From assembly GCA_015067545.1 (NCBI GenBank), contig SVMG01000006.1:58804-122803 (forward strand): a DNA stretch of 64,000 bases, read 5' to 3'. Below the pieces are notes generated by a model. The model did no database searches. It worked only from the letters and a program-made list of their open reading frames with translations, and had not been told where the DNA came from. Both the position numbers and the translations under genes were made by a program. The first letter of the stretch is position 1, and every line of letters begins with the position of its first letter. The stretch comes from Oscillospiraceae bacterium. Its GTDB lineage: Bacteria; Bacillota; Clostridia; Oscillospirales; Oscillospiraceae. This document shows, in pieces, positions 35,414 through 44,117 of this stretch.

Positions 35414-36505
35414 TTAGTATTTACCGGACAGACGGTCCAGCATATCCCACACGCCCAGCATATACATGATACCCAAAGCGCGGTCGTACAAACCGTAACC
35501 GGGACGGACAGTGCCGGGACCCTCACCCCACAGGTGACGGCCATGGTCGGGACGGATGTAGCCTTCATAACCGCAATCGTGATAAGCCTTCAAAATCTCC
35601 AGGATGCCGGTGTCGCCATCGCAGTCACGGTGGGATGCTTCAGAGAAGTCACCGTTGTCGAAGTGCTTGACGTTACGGATATGGGCAAAGGCGATGCGGT
35701 CGCAGTGCTTACGCACCACATTGGCAACATTGTTGTTGGGATCTGCGTTCAAGCTGCCGGAGCACAGGGTCAGGCAGTTGCAGGGATGATCCACCATTTC
35801 CAGGAAACGGTCAATGTTGGCCTCATTGATCAGCAGACGGGGCAGACCGAAGATATCCCATGGGGGATCGTCCATGTGGATGGCCATCTTGATGCCGCAT
35901 TCCTCGCAGGTGGGCATCAGCGCCTCCAGGAAGTACTTCAGGTTCGCCCATAGCTTCTCGTGGTCAACATCGGCATAGGCCTTAAACAGCTCATCCAGCT
36001 TGGCCATACGCTCGGGCTCCCAACCGGGGAAGGACATATTGTACTTCTCAGTGAAGTCCAGGATGTACTTAGCCATGGCGTTGTAATCGTCCTGGATCAT
36101 GCCCTTTTCGTAAAACAGAGCGGTAGAGCCGTCACCCACTTCATGGAACAGGTTGGAACGGGTCCAGTCAAAGATGGGCATGAAGTTGTAGCAGATGACC
36201 TTCACGCCGAACTTGCTCAAGTTGCGGATGGTCTGCTTGTAAGCCTCGATGTGCTTGTCGCGGCTGGGCAGGCCGATCTTGATGTCGTCGTGGACATTGA
36301 CGGATTCCACCACGTCCATATTAAAACCGTAAGGCTCCAGCTGCTTCTGAACCTCAGCGATCTCCTCCACTTCCCAGACTTCACCGGGCATTTTGTGGTG
36401 CAGCGCCCAGACAATGCTGGTCACGCCGGGGATCTGCTTGATGTCAGAGAGCTTAATGTTGTCATTGCCTTCGCCGTACCAGCGAAAACCCATTTGCATC
36501 GGCAT
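35414..36505 (-). CDS. uxuA: Mannonate dehydratase
   Basis: 363 residues. MGFRWYGEGND at the start, ESVNVHDDIKIG, CYNFMPIFDW, MAIHMDDPPW (metal His) and SHRDCDGD, with RPDHGRHLWGE near the end, are UxuA signatures. It dehydrates D-mannonate to 2-keto-3-deoxygluconate. It is 14 bp after the GH2 gene. The product feeds KdgK and Eda, encoded at 58-60 kb. Confidence 0.97.
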   Translation of the reverse strand: MPMQMGFRWYGEGNDNIKLSDIKQIPGVTSIVWALHHKMPGEVWEVEEIAEVQKQLEPYGFNMDVVESVNVHDDIKIGLPSRDKHIEAYKQTIRNLSKFGVKVICYNFMPIFDWTRSNLFHEVGDGSTALFYEKGMIQDDYNAMAKYILDFTEKYNMSFPGWEPERMAKLDELFKAYADVDHEKLWANLKYFLEALMPTCEECGIKMAIHMDDPPWDIFGLPRLLINEANIDRFLEMVDHPCNCLTLCSGSLNADPNNNVANVVRKHCDRIAFAHIRNVKHFDNGDFSEASHRDCDGDTGILEILKAYHDCGYEGYIRPDHGRHLWGEGPGTVRPGYGLYDRALGIMYMLGVWDMLDRLSGKY

Positions 36506-36519
36506 ATAAATTCCTCCAA

Positions 36520-38757
36520 TTAACCTTTTTTCTTGATGCGGTTGAGCTTTTTATTGATCTTCAGCAGTTCTTCCTTGGTGAAGGATACGTTCATCATACC
36601 CATCATGCTGGTAAGGCGCAGAAGTGTGAAGCCGCCCATCATCTGCATCATATCCGCTGTCAGCTCAAAGCCTGCAGCCTTCTGGCCACCGCTCATGGCA
36701 GCCTTGACCTTCTTGAACGCACCGGCCAACACCAGCTTGCCACGGAAGGTTGCCATGATCTCGCTCATCTTGCAGTTCAGGGAGAGTCTACCCTCGGGCT
36801 CGGTAATGTCAAACCAGTTAAGTACCGCACCCTTTTCCTTCAGGCGATAATCTTCATTGAAGGTATCCACCTTGCGGATGTCACTTTCGTCCTTCAGCTC
36901 ACCGGCAACAGCAACCAAATGGGTCTGCCCCACATTAGGAACGTCGAAGTAGAAGAAGTGATCAGGCGCTTCCTTCACACCCAGGGAAACACCGTTGGCA
37001 AAGAGCTCGACAGTGGGCTGATTGGAGTAAACGGTGACCTTGGTCACGTCCTCAACCCGATCAACATAGCGCTTGCCGCACAAATGGACCATGGGTTCAG
37101 GATTCAGCCATGCCTTGTAGGCATAGAAGGCGTCCTTTTTATAGGAACGGTCGAAGGTCATCAAACCCTTATGGTTCTGACCGTTTTCGCCACCCTCGGC
37201 ACGGGCATCGGCGCCGAAATCAAACATGTTCCACACGTGGGTAGCCCACATATACTTCCGACTGAACAGCTGCTTGATCAGCTCCTCATGGTAGAAAGCC
37301 TGGTATTCCTCAGTGTAGTCGCCCTGGGTGGGATTGGAGGTATGCCAGTTCAGCGCCTCACAGCCGTACTCGGAGCAGCCGATGGGAATGTTGGGATGCA
37401 TGGCGTGGAACTTGTCGAACCAGGGGCCGTTCATGGTGGTGTCACCGCCGTACCAACCGAAATAGTGGTTGTAGGAAACGGTATCGGGGATCTTCACATA
37501 CTCTGCCTCCATGGGGCACATGGAAACGCAGGCCATGGTGGTCTTTCTGGTCTTATCCATCTCATGAACCAAGTCATTGAGCACTCTGTGATTGTCAATG
37601 AGGTCAGGGTCATCCGCACCCTTCATGGTGATCTCGTTGCTCAGACCCCAAACCACGATACAGGGGTGGTTGTAATTCTGAGTGATCAGTTCTTTCATTT
37701 GGGAGACGGTGTTTTCCCGGCCACCCGGCATGTGCTGGGAGATGTAGGGAATTTCAGCCCAAATTACCTGGCCGTACTGGTCACACAGGTCATAGAAGTA
37801 CTGGTCATGCTGATAGTGCGCCAAACGGATCGTGGTTGCACCAACCTCGCAGATCAGCTCCATATCCTGCTTGTGATCTTCCTTACTCAGGGCATTGCCC
37901 TTGCCCCAGCGGTCCTGGTGACGGGATACGCCCCGCAGGGGGTACTCTTCCCCATTGAGGATAAAGCCCCGCTCAGGATCGATCTCATAGCTGCGGCAGC
38001 CGAAAGCGGTGCAGACATTGTCTACAACAGTCTCATCCTCAATAAGCTCTGCCTTAGCATTATACAGGTAGGGATCCTTGCGGCCATGCCACTTATGTAC
38101 ATTTTCAATGACGAAGTCTGCTTTGGTGTCTGCGGTAGTGGTCTGTGCTACCACATTGCCCTCTGCATCCGTCAAGGTATAACGGATGGTCTGACCTTCC
38201 TTCATATCGGTCAGATAGACCTTGACTTCCACATTGGCGTTGCTGCCGTCGATGATAGGAGTTACCTGAATGCCGGGGCCGCCGTAGTAGTCCAGATCAA
38301 AGTGAGAATCGGCAACAGCAATAAGGTTCACATCCCGGTACAGACCGCCATAGAAGGTAAAGTCCGCAACCTGGGGATACACACGGTCATTGGGCGCATT
38401 GTCCACTGCGATCACCAGCAGGCTGATGTCCTGCAGAGTCTCGGTCAGATTGACACGCCAGGTGGAGTAACCACCGTCGTGGTGTGCCAAATGCTTTCCG
38501 TCCAAATAAACGTCAGCAGAGGAGTTTGCGCCCCGGATCTCCAGGTAATACTGCTGCGCAACGGGCAATTCCGCCTTCTTCAAGGCCTTCGCATAGCAGG
38601 CCGTGCCGCGGAAGTAGTCGTTGCCGCCATCCTGGCCATCCACTGCGTTCCAGGAATGGGGCAGGTCTACCTTTTCCCACTCAGCAGGCAGCGCAGCAGG
38701 GATTTCGCTCTGCTTATTGAACACCCAGCCGGCGTTCAGATTGATGATTTGTCTCAT
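36520..38757 (-). CDS. GH2 glycoside hydrolase, probable beta-glucuronidase, with Met-rich C-terminal domain
   Basis: 745 residues from the ATG after TTTTGGAGG. A sugar-binding jelly roll (1-150), Ig-like domain (~165-260), then the TIM barrel with acid/base Glu375 (WGLSNEI) and nucleophile Glu463 (CSEYG). An NxK motif (Asn528, Lys530), needed for glucuronate binding in GUS enzymes, is present, but related beta-galactosidases can have it too. The operon with a GPH symporter and uxuA favours beta-glucuronidase. The last ~80 residues form an unusual segment with eleven Met, including three MM pairs in a row of short repeats. Confidence 0.87.
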   Translation of the reverse strand: MRQIINLNAGWVFNKQSEIPAALPAEWEKVDLPHSWNAVDGQDGGNDYFRGTACYAKALKKAELPVAQQYYLEIRGANSSADVYLDGKHLAHHDGGYSTWRVNLTETLQDISLLVIAVDNAPNDRVYPQVADFTFYGGLYRDVNLIAVADSHFDLDYYGGPGIQVTPIIDGSNANVEVKVYLTDMKEGQTIRYTLTDAEGNVVAQTTTADTKADFVIENVHKWHGRKDPYLYNAKAELIEDETVVDNVCTAFGCRSYEIDPERGFILNGEEYPLRGVSRHQDRWGKGNALSKEDHKQDMELICEVGATTIRLAHYQHDQYFYDLCDQYGQVIWAEIPYISQHMPGGRENTVSQMKELITQNYNHPCIVVWGLSNEITMKGADDPDLIDNHRVLNDLVHEMDKTRKTTMACVSMCPMEAEYVKIPDTVSYNHYFGWYGGDTTMNGPWFDKFHAMHPNIPIGCSEYGCEALNWHTSNPTQGDYTEEYQAFYHEELIKQLFSRKYMWATHVWNMFDFGADARAEGGENGQNHKGLMTFDRSYKKDAFYAYKAWLNPEPMVHLCGKRYVDRVEDVTKVTVYSNQPTVELFANGVSLGVKEAPDHFFYFDVPNVGQTHLVAVAGELKDESDIRKVDTFNEDYRLKEKGAVLNWFDITEPEGRLSLNCKMSEIMATFRGKLVLAGAFKKVKAAMSGGQKAAGFELTADMMQMMGGFTLLRLTSMMGMMNVSFTKEELLKINKKLNRIKKKG

Positions 38758-38793
38758 AAGTTTGCCTCCAAAAATATATGGTTTTCGGACACG

Positions 38794-38822
38794 CTGCCGC
38801 ATCCAAGGCCTGGATGCGGCAG
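38794..38822 (-). other. Intercistronic hairpin between symporter and GH2 genes
   Basis: A perfect 12-bp stem (38794-38805 with 38811-38822, 5-base loop) with no T run on the minus strand. It more likely protects or processes the mRNA than ends it. Confidence 0.6.
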
Positions 38823-38832
38823 TGGTTATTTT

Positions 38833-40413
38833 TTAGTTTTCAGTACGGCGCTCAACCAGTTCGGTTTGCATCGTTGCCAGAGTTTTCTTATCAATGTTGT
38901 AAACCAGAGCAACACCGATAAACTGGCAAACAGCACTGAACATGTACAGGATGGCTACCAGCCAGCACATATTCTCGGCAGTCTGGGCGGACTGGCCGAT
39001 GGTGCCGAACTTTGCTTCATAACCGATGAGGCTGGTGCCCATGATCGCAATAACGGCAGCAGGGCCAACACCCTGAGCCAGCTTACGGAAGAAGGAGTGC
39101 AGTGCGTAAACAACACCCTCCTCGCGCTGACCGAATTTCCACTCCTGGTAGTCGATGGCATCACCCATCATAGCCCAGGAAACGCAGTTGTAGAAGCCCA
39201 TTCCCAAGCCAAAGAACACAAGACCGACCATGTAAACGATCAACTGCAGATTCATGGGGCACAGGGGGAAGATGCACAGGATGCCACCGCCGATCAAGCC
39301 GGCAATGGAACCGATAGAGGCAACTTCTTTCTTGCCGTGCTTCTTAACCAGCTTGGTTGCGAAGGGCATGAAGATGAACATGGGCAGGAAACCAACCATC
39401 TGCACAAGGCCGGACAGGGAGGCCTGACCAAAGTGGGTAGCGAACATAATGGTATTGGCAGTAGTAGCAGACTGCATACCCAGGAACATGCCCATGGCAG
39501 CGATGGTGCAGCCAACAGCGGGACGGTTCTTCATGAAGGTGCCAAAGGACTTCAACAGGTTGACCTTCTCACCGGACTCCTGGGTTGTGTGCGCATACTC
39601 ATCACCACGGATGGTGATGTTCTTGATCATGAAAATGAAGAACACAAAGGCCAGCACGCCCATAATCAGGGCTGCCCAGAAGACCATATCGCCCTGCAGC
39701 ACTTCGATCTGGCTGCCAGTCAGAGGGCTGAGAACCTTGTCGCCTTCCTGGTAGGGAACTCCAGTCAGGGGATTGGTCAGGAACTTCTCAGGAGCAAACT
39801 GGCTTTCAGCGCCCTCAGGGATCTCGATCTTATCCAGGAACCAAGTGGGGTTGGCGGGATTGAAGGTGACCTTTTCCCAAATCAGCATGGGCAGGATCAT
39901 GCCGGGTACCATACCGCCCACTGCACCGCCGATGGAACGGAACACAGAAAGAGAAGCTCTCTCCTCGTTCTTATCGGTAACCAGGTTCAGCATGGTGCCG
40001 TAAGGAACGTTTGCCATTGTGTAAGCAGCATCCCAGATCACGTAGCCCATAATGAAGACGAGTGCCTTAACCCAAGTCTCAGTGGTCTGAGGATTCAAGG
40101 GCAGGAACACAGCTGCACCGCCGATCAGCAGACCACAAGCGCCCAGGAAGATGTACTGCTTATACTTACCCAGCTTGTATCTTCTCTTGTCATTGTCGAT
40201 AAGCGATCCGATCAAAGGATCGTTGATGGCATCCCATGCCTGTACGATCAGCAGCAAGATGGAGAACAAACCGGTTTCCATCATCATGTAGACCAGCCAG
40301 AAGGTCTGAACTGTGCTCTTTAAGCCGAAGCTCAGGTTGCAACCGGCGTCACCGGCTGCATATGCCAGTTTGTCGCGAATGCCAAAAGGTCTTGTTTCGT
40401 TTTTGGTTTTCAC
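38833..40413 (-). CDS. GPH-family glycoside-pentoside-hexuronide:cation symporter
   Basis: 526 residues from a GTG after AAAGGAGGCAC. Twelve predicted helices, with family motifs KLAYAAGDAGCNL at the start, DAINDPLIGSLID after helix 2 and VPYGTML. A 60-residue insert (~190-250) interrupts the central loop. UidB-like members import glucuronides. It is the first gene of the operon symporter-GH2-uxuA-SDR and is divergent from an AraC regulator. Confidence 0.93.
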   Translation of the reverse strand: MKTKNETRPFGIRDKLAYAAGDAGCNLSFGLKSTVQTFWLVYMMMETGLFSILLLIVQAWDAINDPLIGSLIDNDKRRYKLGKYKQYIFLGACGLLIGGAAVFLPLNPQTTETWVKALVFIMGYVIWDAAYTMANVPYGTMLNLVTDKNEERASLSVFRSIGGAVGGMVPGMILPMLIWEKVTFNPANPTWFLDKIEIPEGAESQFAPEKFLTNPLTGVPYQEGDKVLSPLTGSQIEVLQGDMVFWAALIMGVLAFVFFIFMIKNITIRGDEYAHTTQESGEKVNLLKSFGTFMKNRPAVGCTIAAMGMFLGMQSATTANTIMFATHFGQASLSGLVQMVGFLPMFIFMPFATKLVKKHGKKEVASIGSIAGLIGGGILCIFPLCPMNLQLIVYMVGLVFFGLGMGFYNCVSWAMMGDAIDYQEWKFGQREEGVVYALHSFFRKLAQGVGPAAVIAIMGTSLIGYEAKFGTIGQSAQTAENMCWLVAILYMFSAVCQFIGVALVYNIDKKTLATMQTELVERRTEN

Positions 40414-40443
40414 AAAAAGTGCCTCCTTTGTGTTATTTCATAA

Positions 40444-40460
40444 GATTTCCATACGAAATC
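40444..40460. promoter_or_regulatory. 17-bp palindrome upstream of the glucuronide operon
   Basis: GATTTC-N5-GAAATC lies 30 bp before the symporter start, in the 147-bp gap shared with the divergent AraC gene. It is a candidate operator for that regulator or another sugar regulator. Confidence 0.5.
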
Positions 40461-40495
40461 CTCTCTTACCCAGTCATTTTACCAAAAGAAATGGA

Positions 40496-40524
40496 TTGAA
40501 AAAACAACATATCTGTGATATACT
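40496..40524 (+). promoter_or_regulatory. SigA-type promoter of the AraC regulator gene
   Basis: TTGAAA (40496-40501), 17-bp spacer, TATACT (40519-40524), 36 bp before the start codon. Confidence 0.8.
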
Positions 40525-40560
40525 ATCATAAATCTTATGCACTTTGCAAGAGGTGTCCAT

Positions 40561-41793
40561 ATGTTGGAAAAAATGAAAATCATTCAGGAAATATCTTCCT
40601 TATTCTCCGGTGCAGATGTGTATTTGATGCCCAATACAGAGGCTGAAGTGCGTGCTTACCTCCGGGAAAACGTATCTCCCCGTCTGGGCGCCGATCTTGG
40701 AAGTCACGCTGCAGTTACACAAATCTGTACACTGGACAGCGCCTATATATACGAGTTTGCTCCCTTTCCGGGCATCGCCGCGCTGATCTATTCCTGTCGG
40801 TCCCTTGGTAAGATCCTGTTCGTTGGCCCGGTCACCACGGATAGCTACACCACCCACAATTTGCTTGCCTACCTGCAACAGCAAAATATCTCTCCCAGGA
40901 CCATGGAGCAGTTTGTGGAGGTGGCCAACCACCTGCCGCTGATGACCACTTACAATCTCTATCGTTTGATGGATATTCTCCTGCGGCATGTCTGCGATAT
41001 TCACCTGCCTGTTCCGGTCAAAAGGATCGAACCGACCTATCACATCGCTCCCCTCTCCTTACTGTCCGATGCCAATCAGTCCAAGGATATCACACAGATC
41101 CGTCGGATCGAAGACCGTTATGAGACCAGCAGCTTGCTGACAGAGGCTGTAAAGCTGGGCAATCTATCCCTTGCCCTGCACGCACTGCAGGGCCGGGAAC
41201 TTTATGCAGATTTCGTCTCCCGGAGTTCCAATCATCTGCGAAATATGCAGAACCAATGTATCATTCTCAACACACAGCTGCGCCACTCTTTGGAGGGCAG
41301 TGGGGTCCATCCTTATCAGCTGGATCAGCTATCCAATGAGATCGGCATGCAGATCGAACGGTTGAATGCGCCGAATATGGTGACACCTTTCAGCATCTAT
41401 ATTATTGAGCAGTATTGCCGTCTGGTGCAGGAGCAGTCCTATCAGAACCTCAGCAGTCTTACCCATCAGGCAGTCATCTATATCAAGAACAATCTCAACA
41501 GCAATCTGACCGTCAAAGACACCGCCAAGGAACTGTCCGTACACCCGGATTACCTTTCCCATCAGTTCAGTCACGACATGGGCATGACCTTTATTGCTTT
41601 TGTAAACAAAGAACGCTGTATGCAGGCCGCCAGCTTTTTGAAGCATACCAGTCTGCCCATCAAGGAAGTCTCTGCCCTGGTCGGCTTCAATACCATCAGC
41701 TATTTTACAAAACAGTTTACTCAGGTATACGGAAAAACGCCCCGGGATTTTCGCAATGAGCGCATTTTCCGCAAGCAAAATCATTCCACTTAA
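40561..41793 (+). CDS. AraC-family transcriptional regulator
   Basis: 410 residues from the ATG after AAGAGG. Residues ~1-170 are an unrecognised sensory domain; ~310-405 are two helix-turn-helix units (LTVKDTAKELSVHPDYLSHQF and IKEVSALVGFNTISYFTKQF, ending in YGKTPRDFR). Its position back to back with the symporter gene suggests that it controls glucuronide use, probably as an activator. The nitroreductase gene follows by 25 bp. Confidence 0.9.
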   Translation: MLEKMKIIQEISSLFSGADVYLMPNTEAEVRAYLRENVSPRLGADLGSHAAVTQICTLDSAYIYEFAPFPGIAALIYSCRSLGKILFVGPVTTDSYTTHNLLAYLQQQNISPRTMEQFVEVANHLPLMTTYNLYRLMDILLRHVCDIHLPVPVKRIEPTYHIAPLSLLSDANQSKDITQIRRIEDRYETSSLLTEAVKLGNLSLALHALQGRELYADFVSRSSNHLRNMQNQCIILNTQLRHSLEGSGVHPYQLDQLSNEIGMQIERLNAPNMVTPFSIYIIEQYCRLVQEQSYQNLSSLTHQAVIYIKNNLNSNLTVKDTAKELSVHPDYLSHQFSHDMGMTFIAFVNKERCMQAASFLKHTSLPIKEVSALVGFNTISYFTKQFTQVYGKTPRDFRNERIFRKQNHST

Positions 41794-41818
41794 ATACTAT
41801 TTTGAAGGAGGCACATTT

Positions 41819-42346
41819 ATGAACTTCGGTGAAATCGCCCAAACCCGTCAATCCTGCCGCAGCTATGATGCCGAACGACCGGTAGAGGAAGAAAAGCTCG
41901 CCGCTATTTTGGAATCCGCCCGTCTCTCCCCTTCCGCCTGCAACGGCCAGCCCTATCATTTTTCTGTGTGTCGGGGCGAAACGGCCAAGGCAGTCGCCAA
42001 AGCCACCATGGGTATGGGTATGAACAAATTTGCCGCAGATGCGCAGGTTTTGCTGGTCATCTCTGAAAAGGCCTATGTGAAATCCGCCGCCGTAGGAGCA
42101 AAGGTGAAGCATAACGACTACCGCTCCATCGATATCGGCATCGCCGCGGCCTACATCACCGCAGAAGCCTGTGCCCAGGGTCTTGGCAGTTGTATTTTGG
42201 GTTGGTTCGATGATGATGCCATCCGTAAAATTTGCAATTTGGACGGTGCTGTGCGTCTTGTCATCACCATCGGCTACCCGAAGGCAGACGACAAGCTTCG
42301 CCCCAAAAAGAGAAAAGAAATGGACGAACTGGTCAGCCAGTTCTAA
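41819..42346 (+). CDS. Nitroreductase family protein
   Basis: 175 residues. RQSCRSYDAERPV at the start (FMN phosphate site), ARLSPSACNGQPYHF, DIGIAAAYITAEACAQGLGSC and a C-terminal GYP are family marks. Such FMN enzymes use NAD(P)H to reduce nitro groups or quinones. The ATG follows GAAGGAGG. It is co-directional with the AraC gene, though a role in glucuronide use is not evident. Confidence 0.9.
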   Translation: MNFGEIAQTRQSCRSYDAERPVEEEKLAAILESARLSPSACNGQPYHFSVCRGETAKAVAKATMGMGMNKFAADAQVLLVISEKAYVKSAAVGAKVKHNDYRSIDIGIAAAYITAEACAQGLGSCILGWFDDDAIRKICNLDGAVRLVITIGYPKADDKLRPKKRKEMDELVSQF

Positions 42347-42373
42347 AAAAAGCGGCAAGGAACACCTTGCCGC
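42344..42373 (-). terminator. Terminator of the MATE gene
   Basis: A perfect 9-bp stem (42352-42360 with 42365-42373, loop AACA). On the minus strand it is followed by seven T. It also sits at the end of the nitroreductase gene. Confidence 0.8.
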
Positions 42374-42378
42374 GTCTT

Positions 42379-43728
42379 TCATTTGTCTGATTTCAAAAGC
42401 TTGTTTCGGTAATAGAAATATGGAATCAGTACGCACAGCAATGCTCCCAGCCATGCCACCGGCTCCGATACAAACAGGGCATCCGTGCCCATCCAGTGGA
42501 GCACCACTTTCGCCATAATGACCCTGCAAATACATTCTGCAATGCCCGAGATCAATGACCACAGGGATATCTTGATAGCCTGCAAGGCATTTCGGAAAAC
42601 ATGGATCAAATACAGAATCACCAAAAAGCCTGTCATAATGGTCAGATAGCGGTCTGCGATCTCCAGTGCCTCCGGGCCGCCGGCCTCATTCACATTCAAA
42701 AAGAGCATCAGAAGATACCGCTTCACCAGTAATACAAAGAACAAAACCACCACGGCCATGACAGTCACAATCCCTGATGCGGCCTTCACACCGGTTTTGA
42801 CCCGTTCCAGCTGGCCTGCACCGTAATTCTGGGCAAGAAATGTAGAGCTTGCCAAGCCCACTGAAATCGCACTGCACTCCAAAAGACCATACACCTTATT
42901 GGTTGCGGTGTACCCTGCGATAAAAATACTGCCCTGCAAATTCACTGCAGACTGGAGCAAAATACCGCCAACGGCAATGATGATATGTTCAAACGCCAAC
43001 GGCAAACCAAAGGCCAGCATATCCCGCACCATTTTCCAATCGATCTTCCACACTGAACGATCCATATGCACACAATCAATGGAGCGAATGCGAACAAAGC
43101 AGAAACCAAAAGACACCAGCTGAGAAATGACCGATGCCAACGCCGCGCCAAAGATCCCCCACCGGAACGCGAACACAAAAAGGAGGTCCAGACCGATATT
43201 CAGCACTGCCGCGATAACCATTGCGATCATCGGCGTTTTGCCATCGCCAAAGGCGCGCAGGATCGCAGAAGCCATATTGTATGCAGTGACGATCAACGTA
43301 CCGGCAACCATAGTGATCAGGTATGTGGTTGCGCCCCCGATAATATCGTCAGGGGTGTTCAGAAGCTCCAGCAACGGCCGTGCCGCCACAAGGCCCAGGA
43401 CCGTCATAAAGGCGCCGATCACTATACAAAGGACGGTGGACATGGCAATGACCTTATTGACATCCTTGTAGTTTTTTTCACCAAAATATCTGGATACAAA
43501 GGTGGCAAAACCCTGAGTCAGACCGATGATCGACCACAGGATCAGCCAGTAACACCAATCCGTTGCACCAACGGCCGCCAAAGCCTTGACGCCAACACCT
43601 CGGCCCACGATAGATGCGTCCACCATCATATATAATTGCTGACCAAGATTGGTCAAAAGCAGTGGGAATGCAAATTTCAAAATATGCTTTGTCGGATTCC
43701 CCACTGTCATATCAACAGTTCTGTTCAT
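42379..43728 (-). CDS. MATE-family multidrug efflux transporter
   Basis: 449 residues, twelve predicted helices in two matching halves. The N-terminal PLLLTNLGQQLYMMVDASIVGR and the internal repeat of the same pattern near 235 mark the MATE family (Na+ or H+ driven export of drugs or metabolites). I used the ATG at 43728 after TTGGAGCGGG; the frame stays open through the tRNA-derived element upstream, which is not coding. Confidence 0.93.
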   Translation of the reverse strand: MNRTVDMTVGNPTKHILKFAFPLLLTNLGQQLYMMVDASIVGRGVGVKALAAVGATDWCYWLILWSIIGLTQGFATFVSRYFGEKNYKDVNKVIAMSTVLCIVIGAFMTVLGLVAARPLLELLNTPDDIIGGATTYLITMVAGTLIVTAYNMASAILRAFGDGKTPMIAMVIAAVLNIGLDLLFVFAFRWGIFGAALASVISQLVSFGFCFVRIRSIDCVHMDRSVWKIDWKMVRDMLAFGLPLAFEHIIIAVGGILLQSAVNLQGSIFIAGYTATNKVYGLLECSAISVGLASSTFLAQNYGAGQLERVKTGVKAASGIVTVMAVVVLFFVLLVKRYLLMLFLNVNEAGGPEALEIADRYLTIMTGFLVILYLIHVFRNALQAIKISLWSLISGIAECICRVIMAKVVLHWMGTDALFVSEPVAWLGALLCVLIPYFYYRNKLLKSDK

Positions 43729-43760
43729 CTTTCCCGCTCCAAAGTTTGGCAATACATAAG

Positions 43761-43811
43761 AAACACCACCGACCGGTGGTGTTTCTGGTTTGGTGGACTT
43801 GAGGAGATTCG
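43761..43811. repeat. Duplicated tRNA-Ala 3' end plus terminator
   Basis: 46 of 51 bases match 43931-43981, which is the terminator and 3' end of the intact tRNA-Ala gene; the mismatches lie in the hairpin and next to it. The two direct repeats are 170 bp apart and bracket element A, like the attachment-site duplication left by tRNA-targeted integration. Confidence 0.85.
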
Positions 43812-43920
43812 TTTGCATCTGTGCTGCGCCCAGATAACGGTTGCGCTCCGTCCAGCCGTCGCGCGCAACAGTCCACCGGACTGTTGCATTTAATCTTTCG
43901 AATTTCCTCAATAACTACCA
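43791..43920. other. Element A: tRNA-end-bounded hairpin element
   Basis: The left end, read on the minus strand, is a tRNA-Ala 3' end (T-loop to CCACCA). The right end, read on the plus strand, is similar but decayed (TTCGAAT ... CTACCA). Between them a core (43837-43892) shares 22 of its first 27 bases with element B and ends in a 10-bp hairpin (43865-43874 / 43878-43887) and GCATTTA. GTTGCGC and GCGCAAC can also pair within the core. No protein-coding signal. The nature is unknown; see findings. Confidence 0.6.
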
Positions 43921-43930
43921 TACCAAAAAG

Positions 43931-43960
43931 AAACACCCCCGTTGGGTGGTGTTTCCGGTT
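43931..43960 (-). terminator. Terminator of tRNA-Ala
   Basis: On the minus strand a hairpin (43931-43940 / 43944-43954, one unpaired base) directly after the tRNA 3' end is followed by TTTCTTTTT. Confidence 0.75.
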
Positions 43961-44036
43961 TGGTGGACTTGAGGAGATTCGAACTCCCGACCCCCACAAT
44001 GCGAATGTGGTGCGCTCCCAGCTGCGCTACAAGCCC
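43961..44036 (-). tRNA. tRNA-Ala (anticodon CGC)
   Basis: A full cloverleaf of 76 bases with encoded CCA. Acceptor GGGCTTG / CAAGTCC includes the G3-U70 pair that is the alanine identity mark. The D arm is AGCGCAGCTGGGAGCGC, the anticodon stem CCACA/TGTGG holds loop TTCGCAT with anticodon CGC (codon GCG), and the T arm GGGAG-TTCGAAT-CTCCT is normal. Confidence 0.95.
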
Positions 44037-44117
44037 ATAGGTTACCAAAAGATTATATCCCTCAGAATTGGGTTTGTCAAGTGCCCGAAATTGCAAATGC
44101 AGTTCCGGGCATACATG

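Noticed and set aside
36919..40323. A plus-strand open frame of over 1,100 codons
   Set aside because: It is antisense to the GH2 and symporter genes, which have clear motifs and ribosome sites. It crosses their intergenic gap without any start signal.
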